From assembly GCF_031458235.1 (NCBI RefSeq), contig NZ_JAVDYB010000001.1, positions 7,527,001 to 7,591,000 on the forward strand: a DNA stretch of 64,000 bases, in the 5' to 3' direction. Under the pieces are notes generated by a model. That model was not told where the DNA came from and did no database searches. It saw only the letters and a list, made by a program, of their open reading frames with translations. The stretch's first letter is position 1; each line of letters begins with the position of its first letter. The stretch comes from Catenuloplanes atrovinosus. GTDB taxonomy: Bacteria > Actinomycetota > Actinomycetes > Mycobacteriales > Micromonosporaceae. Positions 32,547 through 41,779 of the stretch are shown here, one piece after another. The position numbers were made by a program, and so were the translations under genes.

Positions 32547-33524
32547 ATGGTCATTGCCCAGCGTTTCGGAGAGGGCCACCGGGTTCTCGTCACCGGCGGA
32601 GCCGGCTTCGTCCCGTCGCACCTTGTCGATGCGCTGATCGACCGTGGTTGCACGGTCGTGGCGGTGGACAACTTCATCACCGGTGCCAAGGACAACCTCG
32701 GCCATCTCGCCGACAACCCGCGGTTCACGCTGGTCGAGGCGGATGTGTCGGAGGGCCTGCCCGGCCACCACCCGGCGATCGCCGAGCGGTTCGACGCGAT
32801 CATGCACATGGCGTCGCCGGCCAGTCCGACCGACTTCGGCACGATCCCGGTCGAGATCCTCCGGGTCGGCTCGCTCGGCACGCTGAACCTGCTCGAGCGC
32901 GCCACCGCAGACGGCGCCCGGTTCCTGATGGCCTCCACCTCGGAGGCGTACGGTGACCCGCTGGTGCACCCGCAGCCGGAGTCCTACTGGGGCAACGTCA
33001 ACCCGGTCGGCATCCGCAGCGTCTACGACGAGGCGAAGCGCTTCTCCGAGGCCGCGACCATGGGTTACCACCGCAGCCGGGGCACGGACGTGGCGATCGT
33101 GCGCATCTTCAACACGTACGGTCCTCGCATGCGCCCGGACGACGGCCGCGCGATCCCGACCTTCATCAGCCAGGCGCTGCGCGGCGAGCCGATCACCGTG
33201 CACGGCGACGGCTCGCAGACCCGCTCGATCACCTACGTCGACGACCTGGTCCGCGGCATCCTGTTGCTGCTCGACTCCACCGAGACCGGCCCGATCAACT
33301 GCGGCACCGAGCACGAGTTCACGATGCGGCAGCTCGCCGAGCGGATCATCGAGCTGTCCGGCAGCACCTCGACCGTCAAGTTCATCGAGCGCACCTCCGA
33401 CGACCCGGAGAAGCGCCGCCCGGACCTGACGCTCGCCCGCACGAAGCTGGGCTACGAGCCGTCCGTCGCGCCCGACGAGGGTCTGCGCAGGACGATCGAC
33501 TACTTCCGTTCCAGGGTGGCCTGA
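32547..33524 (+). CDS. UDP-glucuronate decarboxylase-type SDR
   Basis: The protein has 325 residues, an extended short-chain dehydrogenase. The NAD-binding VTGGAGFVPSHL is at the N-terminus, the active-site SVYDEAK stands for YxxxK, and HMASPASPTDF, PLVHPQPESYWGNVNP and RIFNTYGPRMRPDDGR are hallmarks of UDP-glucuronate decarboxylase (UXS), which makes UDP-xylose. The second glycine-loop position is FVPSHL where most have FLGSHL, a mild oddity. It stands directly upstream of three LCP genes, which suggests a sugar for a wall polymer. Confidence 0.85.
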   Translation: MVIAQRFGEGHRVLVTGGAGFVPSHLVDALIDRGCTVVAVDNFITGAKDNLGHLADNPRFTLVEADVSEGLPGHHPAIAERFDAIMHMASPASPTDFGTIPVEILRVGSLGTLNLLERATADGARFLMASTSEAYGDPLVHPQPESYWGNVNPVGIRSVYDEAKRFSEAATMGYHRSRGTDVAIVRIFNTYGPRMRPDDGRAIPTFISQALRGEPITVHGDGSQTRSITYVDDLVRGILLLLDSTETGPINCGTEHEFTMRQLAERIIELSGSTSTVKFIERTSDDPEKRRPDLTLARTKLGYEPSVAPDEGLRRTIDYFRSRVA

Positions 33525-33538
33525 CCCGCGTCGTCACC

Positions 33539-33555
33539 TGGGAGTTCGTCTCCCA
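33539..33555 (+). promoter_or_regulatory. Short hairpin before LCP gene 1
   Basis: TGGGAG (33539-33544) pairs with CTCCCA (33550-33555). The left arm is part of CGTCGTCACCTGGGAG (33529-33544 region), which recurs with one change just before LCP gene 3. Confidence 0.4.
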
Positions 33556-33617
33556 TGATTGTGCCGCTTCACTGTGCGTCGCCGAGCGAATGAGCGCGGG
33601 CTACGTACTCTGGAGTC

Positions 33618-34892
33618 ATGTCACCCACGGCACAAACTGGATCTTTCGGCGGCGGCGAGTTCCGGCGTGACGCGGCGGGCCCGCGCGGCCGGGCCGCGGC
33701 GCCCGGCGATGGTTCGTCCGTACGCAGCGGCGGTTCGGTCCGGCCTGGGCGAGGCGCGGGTCAGTCCGGCGTGTACGGCGGGCCGCGCGCCCCGCGGGGC
33801 GGCTCCTCCCGATCCGGCGGCGGTGGCGAGCCGCCGCGCGACGGCGGCCGTGGCGTCTACGGCAGTCCCGGCGGCCGGCGCCCGCTCCGGCCGAACTGGC
33901 GGCGCATCGCGCTGGTCGGCGGCATCGCGGTGCTGGCGCTGCTGCTGCTGATCGGCGGCGGCCTCTGGGCGTACGCGTCCAGCCTGAACGGCGACCTGAA
34001 GCGCACCGACGCGTTCTCCGAGCTGCGGGACGGCCGGCCGGAGAAGCCGGTGGCCGGCACGATGAACATCCTGCTGGTGGGCAGCGACTCCCGGGACCCC
34101 GACGCGGAGAGCGGCGAGGCCAGCGAGTGGCGCAGCGACACCCTCATCCTGATGCACATCCCGGCCGACCACCAGAAGGCCTACCTGGTGTCGATCCCGC
34201 GCGACCTGTACGTCTACATCCCGACCAGTGCCGGGGCCGACTGCTCGGACAGCGCGCAGAACAAGATCAACTCGGCGTTCGCGTTCGGCGGGCTTCCGCT
34301 GGCGGTCAAGACCGTGGAGTGCTTCACCGGCGTCCGCATAGACCACGTGGCCGCGATCGACTTCGCCGGCTTCGTGGAGGTGACGGACGCGCTGGGCGGG
34401 GTGGACCTGACGGTCGAGCAGGACACCACGTCGATCCACAAGCCGTTCCGCACGTTCGAGAAGGGCGTGAACCACATGAACGGCGAGGAGGCGCTGGACT
34501 GGATCCGGCAGCGCTACCAGTTCCCGGACGGCGACTTCGCCCGCATGCGCCACCAGCAGGAGTTCATGAAGGCACTGCTGGACAAGGCCGCGAGTACCGG
34601 CACGCTGACCAACGCCGGCAAGCTGGACGCGTTCCTCAAGGCGACCACCAAGGCGGTGACCGTCGACGAGAACTTCTCGCTGGTCGACATGGCGCTGGAG
34701 TTCCGCAACCTGCGCAGCGAGGACCTGACGTTCATCACCAGCCCGAACCAGGGCGCCGCGGATCGGGACGGTCAGTCCGTGGTGCTGTCGGACCGGGAGC
34801 CGGCGCTGGCGCTGTACGAGGCGATCGCCAACGACACCATGGTTGACTGGGCCCAGGCGAACACAGAGCCACCAGCTAAAACCAACCCGTGA
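33618..34892 (+). CDS. LCP-family wall-polymer ligase 1
   Basis: The protein has 424 residues: a Gly/Arg/Ser-rich cytoplasmic tail of about 90, one membrane helix (ALVGGIAVLALLLLIGGGLW), and an extracellular LytR-CpsA-Psr domain with the conserved LLVGSDSRD, SDTLILMHIP, VSIPRDLYV and LDWIRQRYQFPDGDFARMRHQ. LCP proteins move glycopolymers from polyprenyl phosphate to peptidoglycan. The set of arginines and aspartates needed is present. It is the most diverged of the three, with no C-terminal extra domain. Confidence 0.92.
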   Translation: MSPTAQTGSFGGGEFRRDAAGPRGRAAAPGDGSSVRSGGSVRPGRGAGQSGVYGGPRAPRGGSSRSGGGGEPPRDGGRGVYGSPGGRRPLRPNWRRIALVGGIAVLALLLLIGGGLWAYASSLNGDLKRTDAFSELRDGRPEKPVAGTMNILLVGSDSRDPDAESGEASEWRSDTLILMHIPADHQKAYLVSIPRDLYVYIPTSAGADCSDSAQNKINSAFAFGGLPLAVKTVECFTGVRIDHVAAIDFAGFVEVTDALGGVDLTVEQDTTSIHKPFRTFEKGVNHMNGEEALDWIRQRYQFPDGDFARMRHQQEFMKALLDKAASTGTLTNAGKLDAFLKATTKAVTVDENFSLVDMALEFRNLRSEDLTFITSPNQGAADRDGQSVVLSDREPALALYEAIANDTMVDWAQANTEPPAKTNP

Positions 34893-34905
34893 CCTTGAAT
34901 GTCTT

Positions 34906-34939
34906 CCCAGAGGTTGTTAACCCTTTGGCAACCTCTGGG
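34906..34939 (+). terminator. Hairpin between LCP genes 1 and 2
   Basis: CCCAGAGGTTG (34906-34916) pairs perfectly with CAACCTCTGGG (34929-34939) around a 12-base loop, followed by a less GC-rich stretch. It is a likely terminator, or an attenuator between paralogues. Confidence 0.75.
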
Positions 34940-35007
34940 ACATCAATTGTTGGGCAAACGCGCCTACCTTGACGCGGACACCGACGGCAGTTGAAGGGGT
35001 TTCACGA

Positions 35008-36147
35008 GTGGCCGCCAAGCGACGTAAAGACCCGCTATGGGCGCGTCTCATCCTCGTCTTCGGTGCGGTTCTCGTGGTGTTGAGCGGCGGCACGCTGGTC
35101 GCCGCGCAGACCGTGATCGCCCGTGCGGAGGGCTCGATCACCCAGGGCTCGCTGCTCCAGGGCGACGCGGCCGCGGCGGACGGCGAGTCGGGCAACAACA
35201 TCGACGGCGCGGTCAACCTTTTGTTGGTCGGCATCGACGCCCGCGAGGAGGGCTCCTCGGTCACGTCGGTCCTCTCCGACACGATCATCATCCTGCACAT
35301 TCCGGAGACGCACGACCAGGCCTACCTGATCTCGATCCCGCGTGACTGGCGGGTGGAGATGCCGCCGTACGAGAAGGTCGGCTTCGTGGGGGCCACCGGG
35401 AAGATCAACTCGGCGTTCTCGTTCGGCTACGAGAACGGCGGCACCGAGCTGGAGAAGCGCAGCAACGGCATGGCCGTGCTCTCCAACACGCTCAACAAGA
35501 TCACCGGCATCAAGTTCAACGGCGCGGCGATCATCGACTTCAGCGGCTTCGAGAGCGTCATCCACGCGATGGGCGGCGTCGACATGTGCGTCGACGAGGA
35601 GGCCGAGTCGGCCCACCTGGGCGTCGACGCGGACGGCAAGCTCGTCCAGGGGTGGTACTCGGAGACGTACGGCATCCAGCTCCCGCCCGGCGTCAAGCCG
35701 CTGGTGCACAAGAAGGGCTGCCGCAAGATGAGCTCGACCGAGGCGCTGGACTACGCGCGCATCCGGAAGAGTCTCAGCGACGGCGACTACGGCCGCCAGC
35801 GCCACCAGCAGCAGCTGATCAAGGCGATCGCCAAGCAGGCCACCTCCACCGGCGTGCTGACCGACCTGGGCAAGCTGGACGGCCTGACCAAGGCCGCGGG
35901 CGAGGCGTTCGTGCTGGACACCGGCGGCATCCCGCCGGCGGACTTCATCTTCACGCTCAAGGGCGTGGCCGCGAACGACCTGATGCTGATCAAGACGAAC
36001 GCCGGCAATCTGAACTCGATCACCGTCGACGGGCAGTCGTTCGAGCAGCTCGACGGCGAGTCGATGGACATGCTGTCGGCGGCGAAGAACGGCACGCTCG
36101 GCACGTTCCTGATCGAGCACCCGCAGTTCATCGCGAAGTCCAACTGA
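35008..36147 (+). CDS. LCP-family wall-polymer ligase 2
   Basis: The protein has 379 residues, starting at the GTG after GAAGGGG. A short basic tail (AAKRRKDPLWARL) precedes one membrane helix and an extracellular LCP domain with LLLVGIDAREE, SDTIIILHIP, ISIPRDWRVEMP and LDYARIRKSLSDGDYGRQRHQQQ. It is very similar along its whole length to LCP protein 3, so the two are recent duplicates. It should transfer a lipid-linked glycopolymer to the wall. Confidence 0.92.
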   Translation: MAAKRRKDPLWARLILVFGAVLVVLSGGTLVAAQTVIARAEGSITQGSLLQGDAAAADGESGNNIDGAVNLLLVGIDAREEGSSVTSVLSDTIIILHIPETHDQAYLISIPRDWRVEMPPYEKVGFVGATGKINSAFSFGYENGGTELEKRSNGMAVLSNTLNKITGIKFNGAAIIDFSGFESVIHAMGGVDMCVDEEAESAHLGVDADGKLVQGWYSETYGIQLPPGVKPLVHKKGCRKMSSTEALDYARIRKSLSDGDYGRQRHQQQLIKAIAKQATSTGVLTDLGKLDGLTKAAGEAFVLDTGGIPPADFIFTLKGVAANDLMLIKTNAGNLNSITVDGQSFEQLDGESMDMLSAAKNGTLGTFLIEHPQFIAKSN

Positions 36148-36181
36148 CCGGCGGGGAGCGCAACCCCGGCAGCCTCGTTAA

Positions 36182-36211
36182 CCAGGTGATGTCCGTATCG
36201 TCATCACCTGG
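36182..36211 (+). promoter_or_regulatory. Hairpin touching the ribosome site of LCP gene 3
   Basis: CCAGGTGATG (36182-36191) pairs perfectly with CATCACCTGG (36202-36211). The right arm runs into GGGAGAG, the ribosome site of the ATG at 36223, so the fold could lower translation as well as affect transcription. Confidence 0.6.
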
Positions 36212-36222
36212 GAGAGTCTGGC

Positions 36223-37464
36223 ATGCATGTCCGGTACCGCCCTGACTCCCCGGCCGTACCCCGCTGGAACGCGCCGACGCGCGTCCAGACGATCGTCCGG
36301 CCGATCATGGCGCCGGAGCGCACGCCGGAACCGCGACCCGTGGGCGGCCACCGTCGCCGCGTCCGCCGCCGGGGCAGCCCGCTCTGGGCCCGCCTGTGCG
36401 TGCTGCTCGGCGCGGTGCTGCTGGTGCTCAGCAGCGGCGCGCTGGCCGGCGCGCAGGTGCTGATCGGCCGGGCGACCGAGAGCATCACCCAGGACGACCT
36501 GCTCGGCGGCGGCGGCAAGGGCGCGGCCGAGGGCGGGCCGAGCCTGGACGGCGCGATCGACATGCTGCTGCTCGGCGTGGACGTGCGGGAGAACTGGAAG
36601 GAGAACAACACCCGCGCCGACACGATCGTCATCCTGCACATCCCGGCCACGCACGACCGGGCGTTCCTGATCTCGGTGCCGCGCGACACGCTGGCGGAGA
36701 TCCCGCCGTACGAGAAGAACGGCTTCGCCGGCGCCACCGCGAAGATCAACGACGCGTTCTACTACGGCGCGCAGAACGGCGGCGACTGGGCCGGCGGCGC
36801 GCAGCTGATGGCGGAGACCCTGAAGAACGCGACCGGCATCGGCTTCGACGGCGCCGCGATCATCGACTTCGGCGGCTTCAAGAACGTGATCGACGAGCTC
36901 GGCGGCGTCCGGATGTGCGTGGACGAGCGGACCGTCTCGCACCACATGGTCATGGTCGACGGCGAGCAGCTCTACAAGGTGGACGCCCGCAAGGCCGGCA
37001 AGCGCCGGTACGCCGAGGAGGTCGTCTACGAGAAGGGCTGCCAGCAGATGAACGGCACCCAGGCGCTCGACTTCTCCCGTCAGCGCTACAGCCTCAGCGA
37101 CGGCGACTACGGCCGGCAGCGCCACCAGCAGCAGATGATCAAGGCGATCGTACGGAAGGCCGCGAGCAGCGGTGTCACCTCCAACCCGCTGCTGGTCGAC
37201 CAGCTCATCCACGCGGCCGGCGCGGCGTTCACGCTGGACACCGGCGGCATCCCGGTGGCGGACTTCATCTTCACGCTCAAGGGCGTGGCGGTGGGCGACC
37301 TGATGACGCTCAACACCAATGGGGGCAGATTCAACCCCGTCACGGTCGACGGTACGGAGTACGAGCAGCTCTCCGAGCTGAGCCAGCGCATGTTCGAGGC
37401 GGTCCGGGAGGACCGGCTGACCGAGTTCGTGATCGAGAACCCCGAGGTCATTTCCCGGAGCTGA
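36223..37464 (+). CDS. LCP-family wall-polymer ligase 3
   Basis: The protein has 413 residues. A longer basic cytoplasmic tail (about 55 residues, rich in Arg and Pro) precedes one membrane helix (LCVLLGAVLLVLSSGALAGA) and an LCP domain with LLLGVDVREN, ADTIVILHIP, ISVPRDTLAEIP and LDFSRQRYSLSDGDYGRQRHQQQ. It parallels LCP protein 2 closely. Three LCP genes in a row, as in several actinomycetes, suggest separate polymers or conditions. Confidence 0.92.
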   Translation: MHVRYRPDSPAVPRWNAPTRVQTIVRPIMAPERTPEPRPVGGHRRRVRRRGSPLWARLCVLLGAVLLVLSSGALAGAQVLIGRATESITQDDLLGGGGKGAAEGGPSLDGAIDMLLLGVDVRENWKENNTRADTIVILHIPATHDRAFLISVPRDTLAEIPPYEKNGFAGATAKINDAFYYGAQNGGDWAGGAQLMAETLKNATGIGFDGAAIIDFGGFKNVIDELGGVRMCVDERTVSHHMVMVDGEQLYKVDARKAGKRRYAEEVVYEKGCQQMNGTQALDFSRQRYSLSDGDYGRQRHQQQMIKAIVRKAASSGVTSNPLLVDQLIHAAGAAFTLDTGGIPVADFIFTLKGVAVGDLMTLNTNGGRFNPVTVDGTEYEQLSELSQRMFEAVREDRLTEFVIENPEVISRS

Positions 37465-37484
37465 CGCGCCGTACGCTGGGGGAC

Positions 37485-37820
37485 GTGTTTGGATCTCAGG
37501 TTCCCAGCGTGACCGCCGCCGAGGTGCCGGACGGCGCCTACCTGCTCGACGTCCGTGAGCAGGACGAATGGGACGCCGGCCACGCGCCGGGCGCCCACCA
37601 CCTGCCGATGCAGGAGATCCCGGTGCGGATCGAGGAGGTGCCGGCCGACGGCGACGTGATCGTGGTCTGCCGGGTGGGCGGCCGCAGCTCGCAGGTGGTG
37701 AACTACCTGCTCAACAACGGTTGGGACAACGTCCGCAACCTCACCGGCGGCATGAAGGCGTGGGAGGCGGCGTCCCGCCCGATGGTCACCGACGACGGGA
37801 ATCCCGCACGCGTGATCTGA
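37485..37820 (+). CDS. Rhodanese-domain protein
   Basis: This 111-residue single rhodanese domain has the catalytic cysteine C62 in VVCRVGGRSSQ. LLDVREQDEWDAGHAPGAHHLP is the typical first half. It is predicted to be cytoplasmic and to transfer sulfur to a thiophilic acceptor; the partner is unknown. The GTG start is preceded by GGGGGA. Confidence 0.9.
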   Translation: MFGSQVPSVTAAEVPDGAYLLDVREQDEWDAGHAPGAHHLPMQEIPVRIEEVPADGDVIVVCRVGGRSSQVVNYLLNNGWDNVRNLTGGMKAWEAASRPMVTDDGNPARVI

Positions 37821-37906
37821 CGGCCCGGCGCGTCGAGTGTGACGCTCGGCGCCCTTCGGTGACCGTCCACTGCCGCAAGTCCCCCACAGCGAGGCAGACT
37901 CAGAAC

Positions 37907-39367
37907 ATGCCGGACCGTCCCGACTATGCCGCTTTCATCGCCGGGCACACCGCTGTCATCAACCTGATCAACTCGGGTGCGTCCGGGGTCACCGCCCTGA
38001 ACCGCCTGCTGGAGGTCGTGCAGACGGCGCTCGGTGCGCGCGGCGTGTCGTTCGCGGAGTACGGTCCGAGCCGCGGCCGCATCGTGGCCACCAGCGGCGC
38101 GTCCAGCTGGGCGCTCGGGCGGATGGTCGACCACGCGGACCCGGCCATCGCCCGGCTGCTGTCCGGTCCGGCGACCAACGAGGTCCCGGTCACGGCGCTG
38201 CCCGCGGAGCTGGCCGCGCAGCTCACCGCGCGCGGCATCCGGCGCATGCTCGCCGCCCGGGTCGAGGCCGGCGGGCTCGCGCTCGGCTCGCTGCACGCGT
38301 TCTTCTCGGACGGCGACGAGCCCAGCTCGCCGGAGGCGCACGCGCTGCTCGGGTACGTCGCGGTCTCCGTCGCCCACCTCTACGGCGACCAGTCCGGCCT
38401 GCCGGTGCACGGCGACGGCCCGGTGGTGGCCGCGCTCGCGGACGGGCTGGCGGTCGTCGACTCCCAGGGTTACGTACGGCTGTGGAACCCCGCGGCCGAG
38501 CGGGTCACCGGCCGGACCGCCGCGCAGGCGCTGAACCGGCCGCTGCCGTTCCCGGCGCCGCCGACCGGCCGGGTGATCGACCACCGCATGCCGGACGGCC
38601 GCTGGCTGAAGATCGCGGCCGGGGACCTGCCGGGCCGCTCGTACTCCCGCGTGGTCACGTTCCGCGACATCAGCGACCAGCACCAGCTCAACCACGACTG
38701 GGACCTGTTCCTGGCGGTCACCAGCCACGAGCTGCGCACGCCGGTGACCGTGATCAAGGGGTACGCGGACACGCTCACCGGCCACTGGGACGCGCTGGCG
38801 GACGCGGACCGCCGCGAGGCCGCGCGCGCGATCGGCCAGCGCTCCACCGACCTGGCCCGGCTGGTGGACCGGCTGCTGGCCACCACCGGCGGCCTGGGTC
38901 CGGTGGGCGGCGGCGCGCCGGTGCCGTTCGACGTGGTGGAGGCGCTGCGCGCGGCCGTCTCCGGGCTGCCCGGCGACCTGCGCCGGCGGGTCACCATGGA
39001 CGTGCCGGAGGACCTGCCCAAGGCGTTCGGCGACCGGGCCTCGATCGCCACCGTGGTGACCGAGCTGGCGACGAACGCCGGCAAGTACGCGGAGGGTGAC
39101 TCCCCGATCGAGCTGACCGCGGAGTCCGACGAGCAGACCGTGGCGTTCCGGGTTAGCGACCGGGGCATCGGGGTACGTCCTGAGCACGTGGAACGCGCAT
39201 TCGACCGCTTCTGGCAGGGAGAATCGGGTGACCACCGCCGCTACCCCGGTGCCGGGCTCGGACTGTTCCTGGTCCGCCGGATCGTGGAGCGGCAGAACGG
39301 GTGGGCCTCCATCCGGCCCCGGCCGGGCGGGGGCGCGATCGTAGAGGTGCGCCTCCCCCGCGGCTGA
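37907..39367 (+). CDS. GAF/PAS sensor histidine kinase
   Basis: The protein has 486 residues and no membrane helix. A GAF-like region (about 20-160) is followed by a PAS-like domain (about 170-255, LADGLAVVDSQGYVRLWNPAAERVTG), a HisKA domain with H274 in TSHELRTPV, and a HATPase_c domain with ATNAGKY, DRGIGV and GAGLGLFLV. It should autophosphorylate in response to a cytosolic signal. No response regulator lies beside it, so it is an orphan kinase. Confidence 0.9.
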   Translation: MPDRPDYAAFIAGHTAVINLINSGASGVTALNRLLEVVQTALGARGVSFAEYGPSRGRIVATSGASSWALGRMVDHADPAIARLLSGPATNEVPVTALPAELAAQLTARGIRRMLAARVEAGGLALGSLHAFFSDGDEPSSPEAHALLGYVAVSVAHLYGDQSGLPVHGDGPVVAALADGLAVVDSQGYVRLWNPAAERVTGRTAAQALNRPLPFPAPPTGRVIDHRMPDGRWLKIAAGDLPGRSYSRVVTFRDISDQHQLNHDWDLFLAVTSHELRTPVTVIKGYADTLTGHWDALADADRREAARAIGQRSTDLARLVDRLLATTGGLGPVGGGAPVPFDVVEALRAAVSGLPGDLRRRVTMDVPEDLPKAFGDRASIATVVTELATNAGKYAEGDSPIELTAESDEQTVAFRVSDRGIGVRPEHVERAFDRFWQGESGDHRRYPGAGLGLFLVRRIVERQNGWASIRPRPGGGAIVEVRLPRG

Positions 39368-39418
39368 CCCGCGTCCGCCACGGTCGGGGCCATGGTCGAG
39401 ACTGCGAGGGGGCGGCGC

Positions 39419-39889
39419 ATGACGGCCGTGCAACAGGAGAACGGAAGCGACGGTTCGTCCGCGGTCGACATCCGGTCCCGGAGTCTCGTGGTGCCACACC
39501 ACGCCCAGGGCGTCCGGGCCGCGCGGCGCCGGCTCGCCCAGGAACTGACCGGATCGGTCGCCGCACACCTGCTGTGTGACGTGGTCACCGTGGTCGCGGA
39601 ACTGCTCAGCAACGCGATACGGCACGCGCGCCCGCTGCCCGGCGGCGTGATCCGGCTGAGCTGGCGGCTGCGCCGCTCCCCCGCCGCCCCCGGCCGCCTC
39701 GGCGACGCGCCGGTGCTGGAGGTCCGGGTGACCGACGGCGGCGCCGCGACCGGGCCGCGCATGCGCCCCGCCGGACCGCGCTCGATCGACGGCCGCGGGC
39801 TGGGCATCGTGGCCGCGCTGTCGCACTGCTGGGGCACCGACCGAGACCAGCACGGGCACTCGGTGTGGGCCGAGTTCAGCCTCGCGTAG
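39419..39889 (+). CDS. RsbW-like ATP-binding protein
   Basis: The protein has 156 residues and is a single HATPase_c_2 domain of the anti-sigma-factor kinase type common in actinomycetes, with VVAELLSNAIRHA (N-box), VRVTDGG and GRGLGIVAALSHCWGT. Such proteins hold sigma factors or phosphorylate anti-anti-sigma proteins. I chose the ATG at 39419 after GAGGGGG; an ATG nine codons upstream has no ribosome site. It follows the kinase gene by about 50 bases. Confidence 0.83.
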   Translation: MTAVQQENGSDGSSAVDIRSRSLVVPHHAQGVRAARRRLAQELTGSVAAHLLCDVVTVVAELLSNAIRHARPLPGGVIRLSWRLRRSPAAPGRLGDAPVLEVRVTDGGAATGPRMRPAGPRSIDGRGLGIVAALSHCWGTDRDQHGHSVWAEFSLA

Positions 39890-39959
39890 CGAAAATCCCG
39901 CCGACGGGACCCGTGCCGCGCGCGACGCCCCGCGGGCCGACCGCCTAGGCTGAGTCGCC

Positions 39960-40844
39960 GTGAGCAAGCGCCGTAGGAACACTCAGTCCGCCGCCGACGC
40001 GGCACCGAAGCGCCAGAAGGTCCGGGACATCTTCGTGCACCGGCCGTTCGAGGGCCTGGCCGACGAACCGGAGTGGGTCGCGCTGCGCGAGCTGGTCCCG
40101 GCCGCGTCCGCCCCGCTGCGCCTGGCCCCCGATCTGGTGGAGAAGTACGGCGAGCGCAGCGTCACGCTCGCGACCGTGCTGCCGATGGCGTGGCCCGCGA
40201 TGACCCGCCCGGACGGGCGCGTCTTCATCGGCCTTCAGCGGCACATCCAGTCCGGCGACGTCTCCCGGGACCTGGCCGCCGCGCTGCTCTCCGCGCTGGA
40301 CACCACGCCCGGCAGCACCGTCTCCGTGCCGGCGCTGCCCGGCCCCGGGCCGCGGCTGCAGGACGTGCTCGCGGACGGTCCGCTGGAGATCACCATGCAC
40401 GACGGGTTCGAGTTCTGGCTCGAGGAGGGCGCGGCCGACGACCCGTCCGTGAAGGCGTCGCTGGAGCGGGCCAACGCGTCCGTCTACCCGACGGTGCGGC
40501 TCGCCGCGGCGCCCGCGGCGTACTGGTGTCGCGTGCCGGAGAAGTCCCACGTGCGGTGGGTGTTGCCGGACAACGAGGACGCGGCGCTGAACGCGCTGGC
40601 CCGGCTGAGCGCGGCCGGTGAGCTCAAGCTCGGCGAGGAGACCAAGTTCGCCGGCATGTTCCGCGCGCACGGGCTGCTGACGCCGGTGTGGGATCTGCCG
40701 GTGGAGCCCGCGGCCGCGGAGTGGGAGTCCCCGCTGGCGGACTTCGCGAAGCGGTACGCGGAGGCGCTCGCGGATGACACACTGGACGGTGCGGCACGGC
40801 GCGCCAAGCAGGGGCTTCTCGGCCGTCAGCTCACACTGCGCTGA
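39960..40844 (+). CDS. DUF5926 family protein
   Basis: The protein has 294 residues of an actinobacterial family of unknown function. The basic N-terminus (SKRRRNTQ) with VRDIFVHRPFEGLADEPEWVALRE is the usual start, and WCRVPEKSHVRWVLPDNEDAAL is a conserved middle segment. There is no signal peptide or membrane helix. The GTG at 39960 is the only credible start. Neighbours give no functional hint. Confidence 0.85.
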   Translation: MSKRRRNTQSAADAAPKRQKVRDIFVHRPFEGLADEPEWVALRELVPAASAPLRLAPDLVEKYGERSVTLATVLPMAWPAMTRPDGRVFIGLQRHIQSGDVSRDLAAALLSALDTTPGSTVSVPALPGPGPRLQDVLADGPLEITMHDGFEFWLEEGAADDPSVKASLERANASVYPTVRLAAAPAAYWCRVPEKSHVRWVLPDNEDAALNALARLSAAGELKLGEETKFAGMFRAHGLLTPVWDLPVEPAAAEWESPLADFAKRYAEALADDTLDGAARRAKQGLLGRQLTLR

Positions 40845-41026
40845 TCGTTACCGAGCCTTTTCGGACAGTCGGCTCGCGGCGGTGTGCGCCATGTGGGAAA
40901 AAGGTGAATAGCGCGGATTCATGTCTCACTCCGCAGAATTCAGGGGTCTGGGTCTTGCATCCGTGCCGGGTCAACCACGTACCGTAGTGTCACGACAACC
41001 AATGGGACCTTTTGCCGGAGGTACCG

Positions 41027-41779
41027 ATGTCTGTCTTTTCCGCTCGTACAACCGTCCCCACTCAACGTGCGCTCACCACCGGCGAGACCCGTCCCCGCCA
41101 GGATGACGGACTCCCGGTGCCGCTGGACGCCGTGCGTCCGGGCCCCATGGAGTGGGCCCGACGCCGCCGTGCCGAGCGGGATGCCCGCCGCATCGAGGCC
41201 GCCGGTCACCGCGCGCTGTCGCGTCTGGACCGTCTCGGCCCCGCCTGGCACATCGTCGACTGGCCCCGTGCCGACATGCCCAGCCAGCTGCTCGACGTGG
41301 ACACCGCGCCGGACGAGCGCGCCGGATTCCTGGCGATCGGCCCGGGCGGCATCTTCGCGGTCGCGGTCGCGGACCACGGCCGGGCTCGCGTGCTGATCGC
41401 GGGCGACGTCGTGCAGATCAACGGGAAGCGGCCGAACTACGTGGCCGAGGCCAAGCGCGACGCCAAGCGCGCCGCCAAGGCGCTCTCCGCCGCGGTCGGC
41501 CACCCGATCCCGGTCACCCCCGTGCTCACGTTCGTGGGCACCGGCGTGATCAGCGTCTACGGCCTGCCCAAGGACTGTCTCGTCGCCACCGACCGTGAGC
41601 TGGACCGGCTGTTGGTCGCCGGCGGCGCGCGGATCAGCGCGGAGACCGCCAGCAAGCTCACCCAGGTCGCGGAGCACCCGTCCACCTGGCTGAACGCGCC
41701 GTACCGGGCCGCCGCGGAGAACTACCGCTGGTACGCCGAAGGTCGGACCGCGGCTGACAAGCGCACGCCGCGCCGGTAA
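41027..41779 (+). CDS. NERD-domain-like protein
   Basis: The product has 250 residues. The middle (IVDWPRADMPSQLLD through GFLAIGPGGIFAVAVAD and VLIAGDVVQINGKRPNYVAEAKRDA) follows the pattern of the nuclease-related NERD domain, and the end (VPVTPVLTFVGTGVISV, like many actinobacterial NERD proteins) supports it. The catalytic acidic and lysine residues are not clearly conserved, so nuclease activity is doubtful. The ATG at 41027 follows GCCGGAGG. Confidence 0.65.
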   Translation: MSVFSARTTVPTQRALTTGETRPRQDDGLPVPLDAVRPGPMEWARRRRAERDARRIEAAGHRALSRLDRLGPAWHIVDWPRADMPSQLLDVDTAPDERAGFLAIGPGGIFAVAVADHGRARVLIAGDVVQINGKRPNYVAEAKRDAKRAAKALSAAVGHPIPVTPVLTFVGTGVISVYGLPKDCLVATDRELDRLLVAGGARISAETASKLTQVAEHPSTWLNAPYRAAAENYRWYAEGRTAADKRTPRR

